Source of the DNA: JAOUGY01 sp963825585
Lineage (GTDB): Bacteria; Actinomycetota; Acidimicrobiia; Spongiisociales; ZC4RG35
DNA length: 64,000 nt
Reading direction: 5' to 3'
Assembly (NCBI GenBank): GCA_963825585.1
Contig: CAWGTX010000006.1
Span: 496,001 to 560,000 of the forward strand
The notes beneath the pieces were generated by a model. That model searched no databases. It had not been told where the DNA came from and saw only the letters and a program-made list of their open reading frames with translations. Shown piece after piece: positions 29,954-39,197 of this stretch. Made by a program: the position numbers and the translations under genes. The first letter of the stretch is position 1, and each line of letters starts with the position of its first letter.

Positions 29954-31039
29954 ATCCGCGGGTATGACCTCGGGAATTCGGACCTCGACCGGGCGATCGC
30001 CGAACTGGTGGCGAGCGGCTCGGAGAACGACAACGCCGACCTGATCTCCGAGATCATCGTCACGGCGCTCAAGCTGCACCGAGACGGCCCTGACCGCGGG
30101 GAACTCAAGCTCATCAACACCGCGCTCAAGGAGATGCGGTACTCGAACCTGGTGTTCTCCCGCCACAACGAGCCCAAGGTCACCATCTTCGGTTCCGCCC
30201 GGCTGCCCGAGTCCGACCCCAACTACCGGCTGGCGCTTCGCTTCGGCGAGATCATGGGGGCCCGGAGTTGGGGTGTGGTCACAGGCGCGGGTCCCGGCAT
30301 CATGGAGGCCGGCAACCGGGGAGCCGGACTCGAAGCCTCGTACGGTGTGAACATCCGGTTGCCCTTCGAGGCCAACGCCAACGAGTACGTGCACCCCGAC
30401 AAGACCGTCAACTTCAAGTACTTCTTCACGCGCAAGCTCGGATTCGTGAAGGAGTCGCACGCCTTCGCCCTCTTCCCCGGGGGCTTCGGCACCCTCGACG
30501 AGACCTTCGAACTACTCACGCTCATCCAGACCGGGAAGAGCGACCTCCATCCGATCGTCCTCATCGAGGAGGAAGGCACTGGTTACTGGCAGCCGCTCAT
30601 CGACTTCATGCGGGACGTGCTCGTCGCCAAAGGTCTCATCGCTCTCGACGATCTCTCGCTGTTCTCGTTGATCCACGATCCCGAACAGGCCGCCGAGGAA
30701 CTGTGCCGCTTCTACGCCAACTTCCATTCGCAGCGCTACGTAGCCGGGACGCTGGTGCTTCGGCTCCGACAGGCTCCCGACGACACCATGCTCGAGCGCT
30801 TGTCGTCCGACTACGCCGACCTCCTGGTCGACGGCTCGATCGAGTCCATCGAACCGACGCCCGACGAGGTGCGCGACGGAGACGCCCTCGACTGCGACAG
30901 GGTCGCGCTCCGCTTCGACCGTCGACGCTTCGGTCGCCTGCGCCAGCTCATCGACGAGCTCAACTCGGTGGTGTCGACCCCGCGCGAGGTCCATCCTCCC
31001 GCGCCGTTCGGTTCCGAACAGGCTGACCGTTCGTTCTGA
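29954..31039 (+). CDS. LOG-family protein (lysine-decarboxylase-like fold), unusual start
   Basis: About 361 aa if begun at 29954. The core has GSARLP, TGAGPGIMEAGNRGA and the PGGFGTLDETFEL motif of LOG proteins, many of which release cytokinin-type bases from nucleotides. Coding continuity upstream of the first canonical start (GTG 30008) is clear: RGYDLGNSDLDRAIAELV resembles the usual N-terminal helix of long LOG proteins. The frame is open back to a TAG at 29942, and the only plausible start there is ATC at 29954, with a -10 element 6 nt before it. The canonical alternative is 30008. Confidence 0.82.
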   Translation: MRGYDLGNSDLDRAIAELVASGSENDNADLISEIIVTALKLHRDGPDRGELKLINTALKEMRYSNLVFSRHNEPKVTIFGSARLPESDPNYRLALRFGEIMGARSWGVVTGAGPGIMEAGNRGAGLEASYGVNIRLPFEANANEYVHPDKTVNFKYFFTRKLGFVKESHAFALFPGGFGTLDETFELLTLIQTGKSDLHPIVLIEEEGTGYWQPLIDFMRDVLVAKGLIALDDLSLFSLIHDPEQAAEELCRFYANFHSQRYVAGTLVLRLRQAPDDTMLERLSSDYADLLVDGSIESIEPTPDEVRDGDALDCDRVALRFDRRRFGRLRQLIDELNSVVSTPREVHPPAPFGSEQADRSF

Positions 31040-31165
31040 GAACTTGGCGGTGCCGCCGGCCATGGTGTGACCGACCAAGCCCCGATATCAATGGCTTTTG
31101 GGGCAACGCAGCGGGCCCTGGAGAGTGGTGTTCGCCCGGACGACCGCCAAGCCCGCAGAGAACGC

Positions 31166-31171
31166 TAAAAT
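31166..31171 (+). promoter_or_regulatory. Leaderless-type -10 element (TAAAAT)
   Basis: TAAAAT ends 8 nt before the GTG at 31180. The upstream gap also holds a 9-bp inverted repeat, CTTGGCGGT at 31043-31051 and ACCGCCAAG at 31143-31151. Confidence 0.55.
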
Positions 31172-31179
31172 GAGCAACC

Positions 31180-31911
31180 GTGCGTGAGATCCTCTCTGAC
31201 CTAGTTGCCGAACAGCAGTTCCTGGATCAGTTCCTGCAGCGCATTCCGCTGAAGGACTGGGACAAGAAGACGCGCTCGGTCGGCTGGACCATCCGGGACA
31301 CGATCAGCCACCTGGCCGACTCCGAGGAATTGGCCGCGTCGGTCATCACCGGCGACGCCGACCTGTCCCGGTACCGGTCCACTCCCGATCTCGACAGCAT
31401 CCGTCAGGAAGCGGTCGTGAAGGGCCGGAAGATGCGCCCTCAGGACGTCATCGAATGGTGGCGCAGTGGACGTGCCAAGGTCGTGGAGCCGCTGTCACAC
31501 ATGGGACCGGAGCACCGGGTCGAGTGGATCGCAGGCTCGATGAGCGCCCGCACCCTCGCCACCACGAGGCTCATGGAGACGTGGGCACACGGTCTCGACA
31601 TCTACGAGGCGTTGGGTGCCGAGATCGAGGACACCCCACGTATCCGCCACATCTGCTGGCTGGGGTGGAAGAGCCTGCCCTATGCCTTCAAGCTCGCGGG
31701 GTACGACTACGTCCCGATTCGGGTCGAGGTCATCGGCCCAGGATATGTGAAGTGGGTCTACGGGCCGGATGACGCCGAGAACCTCATCAAGGGTTCGGCC
31801 GCCGACTGGGCCCGCCTCTCGGTTCGGCGTGCCGGAGTCAAGGACACGCGGCTCAAGGTCTCCGGGGACGCCGCCCAAATCGCCATCGAGGTGGTGAGGA
31901 CGTACCTGTGA
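31180..31911 (+). CDS. TIGR03084-family metal-binding protein (DinB/mycothiol-dependent fold)
   Basis: 243 aa. The N-terminal four-helix region has VGWTIRDTISHLADSEELA, with the conserved Trp and metal His seen in mycothiol-dependent maleylpyruvate isomerase-like proteins, and METWAHGLDIYEALG supplies the second metal-ligand segment. TIGR03084 members are actinobacterial and of unknown reaction. GTG start with no Shine-Dalgarno. Followed after 13 bp by the BtpA gene. Confidence 0.82.
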   Translation: MREILSDLVAEQQFLDQFLQRIPLKDWDKKTRSVGWTIRDTISHLADSEELAASVITGDADLSRYRSTPDLDSIRQEAVVKGRKMRPQDVIEWWRSGRAKVVEPLSHMGPEHRVEWIAGSMSARTLATTRLMETWAHGLDIYEALGAEIEDTPRIRHICWLGWKSLPYAFKLAGYDYVPIRVEVIGPGYVKWVYGPDDAENLIKGSAADWARLSVRRAGVKDTRLKVSGDAAQIAIEVVRTYL

Positions 31912-31924
31912 CGTCCCCGACATC

Positions 31925-32725
31925 GTGACCCGTGCTCACGTGACCATTCCGCGTCTGATCGGGATGGTCCATCTCGATCCGCTCCCTGGCTCCCCCGACT
32001 TCTCCGGTTCGATCGACCGCGTGGTGGATGCCGCCATGCGCGACGCCGTGACGCTGGTGGCAGCCGGGTTCCCTTCGCTCATGATCGAGAACTTCGGCGA
32101 CGCACCGTTCTATCCCGACGACGTCCCGGCCGTGACGGTTGCGGCGATGGCCCGAGTGGCCACCGAGATCCGCACCGTGGCCGATGTGCCGATCGGCATC
32201 AACGTGCTTCGCAACGACGGGCTGGCGGCGCTGGCGGTGGCGAGCGCGGTCGACGCATCGATGATCCGCATCAACGTGCTGTCCGGCACCATGTACACCG
32301 ACCAGGGACCGATCGTGGGACGCGCCGCCGAGGTTGCCCGGTCCCGGAGTCGGATCGCCCCCGGAGTGGCAGTGCTCGCAGACGTGTTCGTGAAACACGC
32401 CAGCCCTCCCCCCGGTCTCACCATCGCACAGTCCGCCGTCGACACCTGGGAGCGCGGTGGCGCTCACGCTCTCGTCGTGTCCGGTACCGGCACGGGCAAG
32501 GCCATCGACCTCGACGATGCCCGCACGGTTCGCAAGGCGGTCCCCGATGCGCCCATCGTCGTGGGGTCCGGCGCCCTCCCCGAGCTCCTGTCCGAGCTGG
32601 CCGACCTCGTCGACGCCGCCATCGTGGGAACCGCCATCAAGATCGACGGAGTCGCCACCAACCGCGTCGACCCGGCACGAGCCGAAGCCTTCATCCAGGC
32701 GGCCGGTCGGATCGGGTGGGTATGA
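31925..32725 (+). CDS. BtpA/SgcQ family TIM-barrel protein
   Basis: 266 aa. Motifs LIGMVHLDPLPGSP, MIENFGDAPF, GINVLRNDGLAAL and VLADVFVKHASPP are diagnostic of the BtpA family, which is needed for photosystem I stability in cyanobacteria but also occurs in non-photosynthetic bacteria as presumed sugar or nucleoside enzymes. No partner gene indicates the substrate. GTG start; probably cotranscribed with the TIGR03084 gene. A long hairpin and T-run follow. Confidence 0.88.
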   Translation: MTRAHVTIPRLIGMVHLDPLPGSPDFSGSIDRVVDAAMRDAVTLVAAGFPSLMIENFGDAPFYPDDVPAVTVAAMARVATEIRTVADVPIGINVLRNDGLAALAVASAVDASMIRINVLSGTMYTDQGPIVGRAAEVARSRSRIAPGVAVLADVFVKHASPPPGLTIAQSAVDTWERGGAHALVVSGTGTGKAIDLDDARTVRKAVPDAPIVVGSGALPELLSELADLVDAAIVGTAIKIDGVATNRVDPARAEAFIQAAGRIGWV

Positions 32726-32731
32726 AAGACA

Positions 32732-32831
32732 GCTGCTGGCTGCTGGCTCCTAGCTTCTAGCTCGGGGATTCAAAGCCCCTGGACGGGCTCTCCCAGCCGC
32801 CAGTTGCCAGCAGCCAGCAGCGGTTCCTTTT
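32732..32831 (+). terminator. Heptad-built long inverted repeat followed by T-run
   Basis: Perfect 16-bp arms at 32732-32747 and 32806-32821, made of CTGGCTG-like heptads, with weaker pairing inward and a nested GGGG/CCCC hairpin at 32764-32779. CCTTTTT follows the outer arm (32826-32831), so on the + strand this may terminate the BtpA operon. The rest of the 223-bp gap to 32948 contains no further recognisable feature except a strong Shine-Dalgarno before the HD gene. Confidence 0.75.
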
Positions 32832-32948
32832 TGGTTCCGCCGACCCATGGACGAAGTGAGTTATCCACGTCATTCTGTGGAAATCGTGTAACGACGGACG
32901 CGCACCGAGGACTCGCCCGTCGTAGCGAGGACCGGAGGAGGGGCGGAC

Positions 32949-33527
32949 ATGGACTCTTTGATCGAAGCGATGACCGGAGCGGGCGAGGACCTGTACGGCC
33001 ACGTCTACCGGGTCTCGAGTTTCGCCACTGAGATCGGCCGTTACATGGGTCTCGACCAGGAAGACCTCGATCGGCTCTCCACCGTTGGCGTCCTCCACGA
33101 CGTGGGCAAGGTGCACGTCGACCCGGCGATCCTCGCCAAGCCAGGTCCGCTGGCCGCCGATGAGATCCACCGCATGCGACGTCATCCCGAGTTCGGGTTC
33201 GCCATGACGGTCGACGCCTACGATCCGAGCATCGCCGAGGCCATCCTCCACCATCATGAGCGCTGGGACGGCGAAGGCTATCCCTTCGGGCTCCGGGGCA
33301 CCGAGATCCCTCTCCTGGCTCGGATCGTGCTGGTCGCCGATGCCTTCGACGCCATCACGTCACATCGTTCGTATCAGCCGGCCCTGCCGATCGACTACGC
33401 GCTGAGCGAGCTGCGAGCCCACGCCGGTGCCCAGTTCGACCCCGATGTCTCAGCGGGTTTCATCCAGCTGGTGGAAGCCGGCGTGGTGAGTCCACAAGCT
33501 CCTGCCCTCCGCATGCTCGCCGTCTGA
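32949..33527 (+). CDS. HD-GYP-like phosphohydrolase domain protein
   Basis: 192 aa, single domain. Contains HDVGKVHVD, a later His in RRHPEFG, HHHERWDGEGYP and VADAFDAITSHRSYQ, the metal ligands and signature of HD-GYP domains, which usually hydrolyse cyclic di-GMP. The GYP triplet appears as EGYP. No receiver or sensor domain is attached. ATG with GGAGGAGGGG about 5 nt upstream. Monocistronic. Confidence 0.85.
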   Translation: MDSLIEAMTGAGEDLYGHVYRVSSFATEIGRYMGLDQEDLDRLSTVGVLHDVGKVHVDPAILAKPGPLAADEIHRMRRHPEFGFAMTVDAYDPSIAEAILHHHERWDGEGYPFGLRGTEIPLLARIVLVADAFDAITSHRSYQPALPIDYALSELRAHAGAQFDPDVSAGFIQLVEAGVVSPQAPALRMLAV

Positions 33528-33607
33528 ACAGGGCGACTGCAGCCTCGGCTGACACGTAGACCTGTTCTCGCTGTTCGACTCGCACCTGGGTTTCCCCGTT
33601 CCCGCTA

Positions 33608-33613
33608 TACAGT
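33608..33613 (+). promoter_or_regulatory. Leaderless-type -10 element of lhr (TACAGT)
   Basis: The stretch TATACAGT contains TACAGT ending 6 nt before the GTG start at 33620; no Shine-Dalgarno is present. Confidence 0.55.
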
Positions 33614-33619
33614 GGCCGA

Positions 33620-36600
33620 GTGGCCGACCCCCTCGCACCGTTCTCCGCCGCCACCCGAGCCTGGTTCAACGCGTCCTTCCCCGCGGCCACCAACGCGCAG
33701 ACGGCGGGATGGCCGTCGATCAGCTCCGGGGCCCACACCCTGATCCATGCCCCGACCGGTTCGGGCAAGACGCTGGCAGCATTCCTCTGGACGCTCGATC
33801 GCCTGCTCAGCGAGCCGGTGCCCGACCGGATGGAACGCTGCCGGGTGTTGTACGTCTCGCCACTGAAGGCACTGGCCTACGACATCGAACGCAACCTCCG
33901 AGCCCCCTTGCTGGGAATCAGGCACGCCGCCGAACGCCTGGGCACCCGGCAACTCCCCGAACTCAGCACGTTCCTTCGCACCGGAGACACCCCCGCCGAC
34001 GAGCGGCGCCGGATGCAGAAGAACCCTCCCGACATCCTCATCACCACGCCTGAGTCGTTGTACCTGTTGCTCACCTCCCAAGCCCGGGAGGTGCTTGCGA
34101 GCGTTCGGTGGGTGATCGTCGATGAGGTGCACGCCGTGGCGGGTTCCAAGCGCGGCGCCCACCTCGCTCTGAGTCTGGAGCGGCTGGAGGAGGTGACGGC
34201 CACTCCCCCACAGCGCATCGGCCTTTCGGCCACCCAGCGCCCACTCGATGCCATCGCCCGCTTCCTGGGCGGGTTCGAACCGGGTGGCGGCGGCGTCATG
34301 GCGCCCCGTCCGGTCACCATCATCGACGCCGGAGGTGAACGGCCGCTCGACATCGAACTGGTGGTCCCTGTCGAGGACATGGCCGAGCCTGCGATCCCGG
34401 ACCCATTGGATGCATTCCTCGACGGGCCCGATGCCGCTCCCCGAACACGTTCGATCTGGCCGGCTGTCTATCCGCGCATTCTGGAGCTGATCGAGTCACA
34501 CACATCCACGATCGTGTTCGCCAACAGCCGGCGACTGGCCGAGCGGTTGTGCGCCGAGCTCAACACCCTGGCCGGCACCGAGATCGCCCGAGCACACCAC
34601 GGTTCGGTCTCGCGAGACCAACGCGTCCAGATCGAAGAGGCGTTGAAACGGGGCGAACTGGCGGCGGTGGTGGCCACCTCGTCGCTCGAGTTGGGCATCG
34701 ACATGGGTGCCGTCGACCTGGTGGTGCAGGTCGAGGCTCCCATTTCGGTGGCCTCCGGTCTGCAGCGGGTGGGGCGGGCGGGCCATCAGGTGGGCGGTGT
34801 CTCGACCGCCAAGGTTTTCCCCAAGTATCGGGGCGACCTGCTGCTCTCGACCGTGATCGTCGACCTCATGCAGCGACGCCAGGTGGAGGCGACGACGATC
34901 CCCAGAAACCCGTTGGACGTCCTCAGCCAGCAGCTGGTGGCAGCAACCGTCATCGATGACCGGACCGCCGACGATCTCTACGAGATGGCAAAGCGGGCCG
35001 CTCCGTACACCGAGTTGAGCCGCTTGGTGTTCGACGCCACCCTGGACATGCTTGCGGGCCGCTATCCGTCGGATCTTTTCGCCGAGTTGCGACCTCGAAT
35101 CAACTGGGACAGGGTCAGCGGGGCCGTGACGGGTCGGCCCGGGGCACGCCAACTGGCGGTGGCGAATGCGGGCACGATTCCCGACCGGGGTCTGTACCGG
35201 GTACAGCTGACCGATGGAGGTCGGGTGGGCGAACTCGACGAGGAGATGGTCTACGAGTCCCGCCAGGGCGACGTCTTCCTGCTGGGATCCACCAGCTGGC
35301 GCATCACCGAGATCGGGCCCGACCGGGTGGTGGTTGTTCCGGCACCGGGCGAGCCCGGGGCCAAGATGCCGTTCTGGCACGGCGACGCCCTCGGACGCAG
35401 CATCGAGACCGGACGTGAGGTCGGGGCGTTCGTTCGCCGTCTGGCCGATCTCGATGCCGATGCGGCCAGGCGACTCCTCACCGAGGAGATGCAGCTCGAC
35501 GAGTTCGCCGCCTCCAACCTCGTGCAGTACCTCGCCGAACAGCTCGAGGCCTCGGGCGCGGTCCCCACCGACCGGACGATGGTGGTGGAACGGTTCCGCG
35601 ACGAGATCGGCGACTGGCGGATGGTGATCCTCTCCCCACTCGGCGCCCGTGTTCACGCCCCCTGGGCGATGGCGATCACCCAGTCGCTGCGCGAGCGCGC
35701 CGATGTCGATGTCGACGTGATCTGGTCCGATGACGGGATCGCCCTGAGATTCGCCGACACCGACGACATCCCCGACTTCGCCGCGCTCGCTATCGATCCG
35801 GACGCGGTCGAGGCGATCTTGGTGGATCATCTCCCGGACACCTCGCTGTTCGCGGCCCGATTCAGGGAGGCCGCCGGGCGGGCGCTGCTGCTCCCCCGAC
35901 GGCGCCCCGGTCAGCGCACGCCTCTGTGGATGCAGCGACGACGGGCCGCCGACCTCCTGAAGGTCGCCAAACAGTTCGGAACCTTCCCGATCGTGCTGGA
36001 GACCTACCGCGAAGTGCTCCAGGACGATTTCGATCTCCCTGCCCTGAAATCTGTGCTCGCCGATGTGGCCGCTAGACGGATCCGGGTGGTCGAGGTCGAG
36101 ACGCGGGGGCCGTCGCCGTTTGCGTCGTCGTTGCTGTTCGCCTTCGTGGCCGCCTTCCTGTACGAGGCCGACACTCCATTGGCGGAACGCAGGGCCGCAG
36201 CGCTGACCCTCGACCGTGACCTGTTGGCGGAATTGCTCGGCGAAGGTGAGCTTCGTGAGCTCCTCTCCCCCGACGAGCTGGTTTCCCTCGAGCTCGAGCT
36301 TCAACACCTGGCAGACGATCGCCGGGTTCGGCACCTCGACGGCGTGGCCGACCTGCTGCGGGACCTCGGGCCATTGAGCAGCGAGGCCGTGACGGCCCGA
36401 AGTGCCGACCTCGATGCCCTCTCGGCGCTCACGAGCCTGGAGTCCGCCCGGCGGGTGATCAGGGTGATGGTGGCCGGCAGCGACAAGTGGGCCGCCATCG
36501 AGGACGCCGGTCGCTTGCGTGACGCCCAGGGCGTCCAGCCACCTCGCGGTGTGCCGCATGTGTTCCTCGAACCCGTGGCCGACCCGCTCGGTGATGTCGT

Positions 36601-38018
36601 GGGTCGATTCGCCCGGACCCACGGTCCGTTCCGGGTGGGCGACGCCGCCACCGAACTCGGTCTACCTCCGGGAGTGATCGAAACCGCTCTGCAGCGGCTC
36701 GAACAGGCCCGTCGCGTTTCCCGGGGCGCGTTCCGGCCCGGCGCCGAAGGACAGGAGTGGGTCGACCTGGAGGTCCTGCGTCGTCTCAAGCGCAGGTCGC
36801 TGGCCGCGCTCCGCCACGAGATCGAGCCGGTCGATCCTGCCGGGCTAGGCAGATTCCTCCCCGCCTGGCACGGACTGGTGGATGGACCCGCCCGCGGCCG
36901 CAACGGTGCGGTCGAGATCATCGGACGGCTCCAGGGTGTGGACATCCCGGCCTCGGTGTTCGAAGCGGACGTGATGGCGTCCCGCCTGGTCGATCACGAG
37001 AACCTGCTGGACCAACTGGCGGTGGAAGGTGAGATCGTGTGGGTCGGCCGCGGTTCGCTCGGTACCCGTGACGGCCGTATCGCTGTGTTCTTCCGTGATC
37101 AACTACCGGGTCTGCTGAACGACGCGGCCAGGGACCGCCCCGAGGGGCCGCTCCACGATGCCATCAGACACCACCTCGAGACCCGGGGGGCATCGTTCTT
37201 CCGCGACCTGTACGGCGCTGCCGGTGGCGGCGACCCGGGCTCGGTCCTCGATGCGCTGTGGGATCTCGTGTGGGCCGGCGAGGTCGGCAACGACACGTTC
37301 GCTCCCCTCCAGCGCGTTCCTGGCGTCCACCGGACGTGCCAGGGCTCCGCGGCGGCCGGCAATCGCTTCCACCTTCCCTGCCCACTCGGCCGGTCGGTGG
37401 TCGCTGGTGTCCCAGCTCATGTGGGAGACGCCCAACCCGACGACGAAAGCCGCGGCCACCGTCGATCAACTGCTCCGCCGTCACGGTGTCCTGACCAGGG
37501 CGGCGGTGGCCGCCGAAGCAGTGCCCGGGGGTTTCGCGGGGATCTACCCGGTTCTGACCCGCCTCGAGGAGACGGGCCGGGTGCGGCGTGGATACTTCAT
37601 CGAGGGTTTGGGCGGCGCCCAGTTCGCCCTGTCCGGAGCGGTCGACCGTCTGCGACTCCCGGGCGGCGATCATCGCGTGCTCGCGATCGCCGCCACGGAT
37701 CCGGCCAACCCCTACGGTGCGGCGCTCGAGTGGCCCACGATCGAGGAAGGTCGGATCGGCCGCATCGCCGGCGCCCACGTTGTCCTGGTCGACGGTCGCC
37801 TGGCCGGATTCGCCTACAAACGGCGACTCCTGACCTTTGGTGAGCCCGATCACGACGATGTCGCCGAGGCGTTGGCAGTCATCGGCCGACGCCACCGACG
37901 ACACACGGTCGAGACCGTCAATGGGCTCCCTATGTCGACATCGGGTCTCGCCGACGCACTGCGCCGCCAGGGATTCACTCCGGTCCCGAGGGGGCTCCGG
38001 TTCCATGCCGGAAGGTGA
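33620..38018 (+). CDS. lhr: Lhr-family large DNA helicase, interrupted by a one-base frameshift
   Basis: About 1465 aa across two frames. Frame one (33620 to about 37310) holds Walker A APTGSGKT, DEVH (VDEVHAVAG), SATQRP, the helicase C domain (SSLELGIDMGAVDLV, QRVGRAGHQ) and the Lhr winged-helix/DUF4145-like region. Frame two (about 37311-38018) holds the rest of the C-terminus, from SAFLASTGRA through AGRWSLVS and RRGYFIEGLGGAQFAL. Removing one C from the run at 37305-37310 restores FAPLSAFLA. Left as is, translation continues out of frame to 37843. Lhr is a 3'-5' helicase linked to DNA repair. The 3' end overlaps nei by 14 bp. Confidence 0.9.
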
Positions 38019-38883
38019 TTCATACACGCGCATCGCTGCGCTGCTCCGGCCCCGCTTCGTCGGAGCCGTGCTGACATCGGTCGATGGCGTGGGTGCGGTG
38101 CGTCGCTGGTCTGACCGGTTGATCGGGGCACACGTCGAGACGGTTCGCACACACGGCAAGCACCTCCTCATCGATGTGAGTGGAGACATCTCCATCCACG
38201 TGTGGATGGGAATGCCGGGATGGTGGCGGGTCGGGTCGCCGGGCGGCGCATTCCGGACCGAAGGAGAAAGAAGTGGGTCGGCCGGGCCGGGCGGGCGGGA
38301 CGGGACGGGGCCGGGCGGGCGGGACGGGACGGGGCCGGGCGGGCGGGACGGGACGGGCGACATACGTCTCATGCTCCGGACGGCCGAGCATGTCGCCACC
38401 TGCCATGCCGCACCCGTGGTCGAAGTCGATCGCCGGAAGGTGCTCGACCACAAGCTGCGACGCCTCGGCCCGGACGTCCTCGACGAGGTGTTCGATCTCG
38501 ATGAGTACCGGACCCGTGTCTCCTTGCTGGCGGCGAGCACGATGGCGGCCGACCTCCTCCTCGACCAGAGGGTCCTGGCCGGAGTCGGCAATGAGTACAA
38601 GAACGAGGTGCTGTTCTTGGAGGGCATTCACCCGCGCCGTCCGTTGGCGGACCTCTCGCCCGATCAGATCGACGCCATGGCGCTCCGGTCCCGACGGATC
38701 ATGACGCCGAACGCCGAGCGCGGCGGAGCCCGTGACACCACCGGGATGAAGGGCATGGAGGGCTGGGTGTACCAACGGGAAGGGCTTCCGTGCCGGCGGT
38801 GCCGCACCGCCATCCTGTCCGACCGGGTGGGGGCACGCCATCCCCGCGTCACCTTCTGGTGTCCTGTCTGTCAGCCCGGCTGA
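38005..38883 (+). CDS. nei: Endonuclease VIII-like (Fpg/Nei) DNA glycosylase with internal repeat
   Basis: 292 aa. MPEGDS start places catalytic Pro2/Glu3 as in Nei; HGKHLLI carries the conserved Lys; helix-two-turn-helix VLAGVGNEYKNEVLF; C-terminal zinc finger CRRCRTAI and CPVC. It excises oxidised pyrimidines and nicks the strand. An inserted low-complexity loop of three GPGGRDGT copies (about residues 94-117) is encoded by a 24-bp tandem repeat. The ATG overlaps the lhr C-terminal frame; the stop overlaps the convergent DUF971 gene by 13 bp. Confidence 0.9.
   Translation: MPEGDSYTRIAALLRPRFVGAVLTSVDGVGAVRRWSDRLIGAHVETVRTHGKHLLIDVSGDISIHVWMGMPGWWRVGSPGGAFRTEGERSGSAGPGGRDGTGPGGRDGTGPGGRDGTGDIRLMLRTAEHVATCHAAPVVEVDRRKVLDHKLRRLGPDVLDEVFDLDEYRTRVSLLAASTMAADLLLDQRVLAGVGNEYKNEVLFLEGIHPRRPLADLSPDQIDAMALRSRRIMTPNAERGGARDTTGMKGMEGWVYQREGLPCRRCRTAILSDRVGARHPRVTFWCPVCQPG
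38284..38355. repeat. 24-bp in-frame minisatellite (3 copies)
   Basis: Three identical 24-bp units made only of G, C and A, each encoding GPGGRDGT, inside nei. The unit is a multiple of three, so copy number can change without breaking the frame. Confidence 0.93.
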
Positions 38884-39170
38884 CCGGCCGAATACAGCAA
38901 CTCCCAGGTGAAGATCCCGGTGCGGTGCCCGTCCGGGCCAAACGAGACGCCCAGGCCATAGTCGCCCACCAGGTGGGCGCTCTCGATCGTGGGTTCGGGG
39001 CGCAGCACCGTGAGGTGGAGTCGGGGACGGTTCTCGCGCTCGGTCCGACAGTCGGCACACGGACACATCGCCCTGAGCTTCACAGCCGAGACATCGGCCA
39101 CGACGCCGTCCGACCACGTCAGCAGGATCCGGGTCTTGGCGTCTATCTCGATACGTTCGGGTGGCTGCAC
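38871..39170 (-). CDS. DUF971 family protein
   Basis: 99 aa. Contains LLTWSDGVVADVSAVKLRA, MCPCADCRTERENR with three conserved cysteines, and FGPDGHRTGIFTWELL, the DUF971 pattern. Related domains occur in gamma-butyrobetaine hydroxylase N-termini and in Fe-S assembly proteins. The GTG at 39170 is chosen because TACCTT ends 6 nt upstream; longer versions run antisense to the divergent gene. Confidence 0.85.
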   Translation of the reverse strand: MQPPERIEIDAKTRILLTWSDGVVADVSAVKLRAMCPCADCRTERENRPRLHLTVLRPEPTIESAHLVGDYGLGVSFGPDGHRTGIFTWELLYSAGQPG

Positions 39171-39176
39171 CCTGGC

Positions 39177-39186
39177 AAGGTACCGT
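39177..39186. promoter_or_regulatory. Overlapping divergent -10 elements
   Basis: AAGGTACCGT. On the minus strand TACCTT (39182-39177) ends 6 nt before the DUF971 GTG; on the plus strand TACCGT (39181-39186) ends 5 nt before a GTG at 39192 and 11 nt before the ATG at 39198. The two -10 hexamers share two base pairs. Confidence 0.5.
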
Positions 39187-39197
39187 GGCCGGTGCAG

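Noticed and set aside
32764..32779. tRNA-like T-arm (minus strand GGGGCTTTGAATCCCC)
   Set aside because: No acceptor, D or anticodon stem could be placed around it, and it sits in the loop of the heptad inverted repeat.
34496..36622. 708-codon open frame antisense to lhr, and similar long antisense frames at 8158-9642, 27138-28886 and 47310-49091
   Set aside because: They lie entirely opposite well-supported genes, show no family motifs and are rich in His/Arg/Gly runs, as expected from the antisense strand of GC-rich codons.
37300..37320. Programmed ribosomal frameshift in lhr
   Set aside because: No slippery heptamer or downstream pseudoknot was evident; an indel error or mutation explains it more simply.
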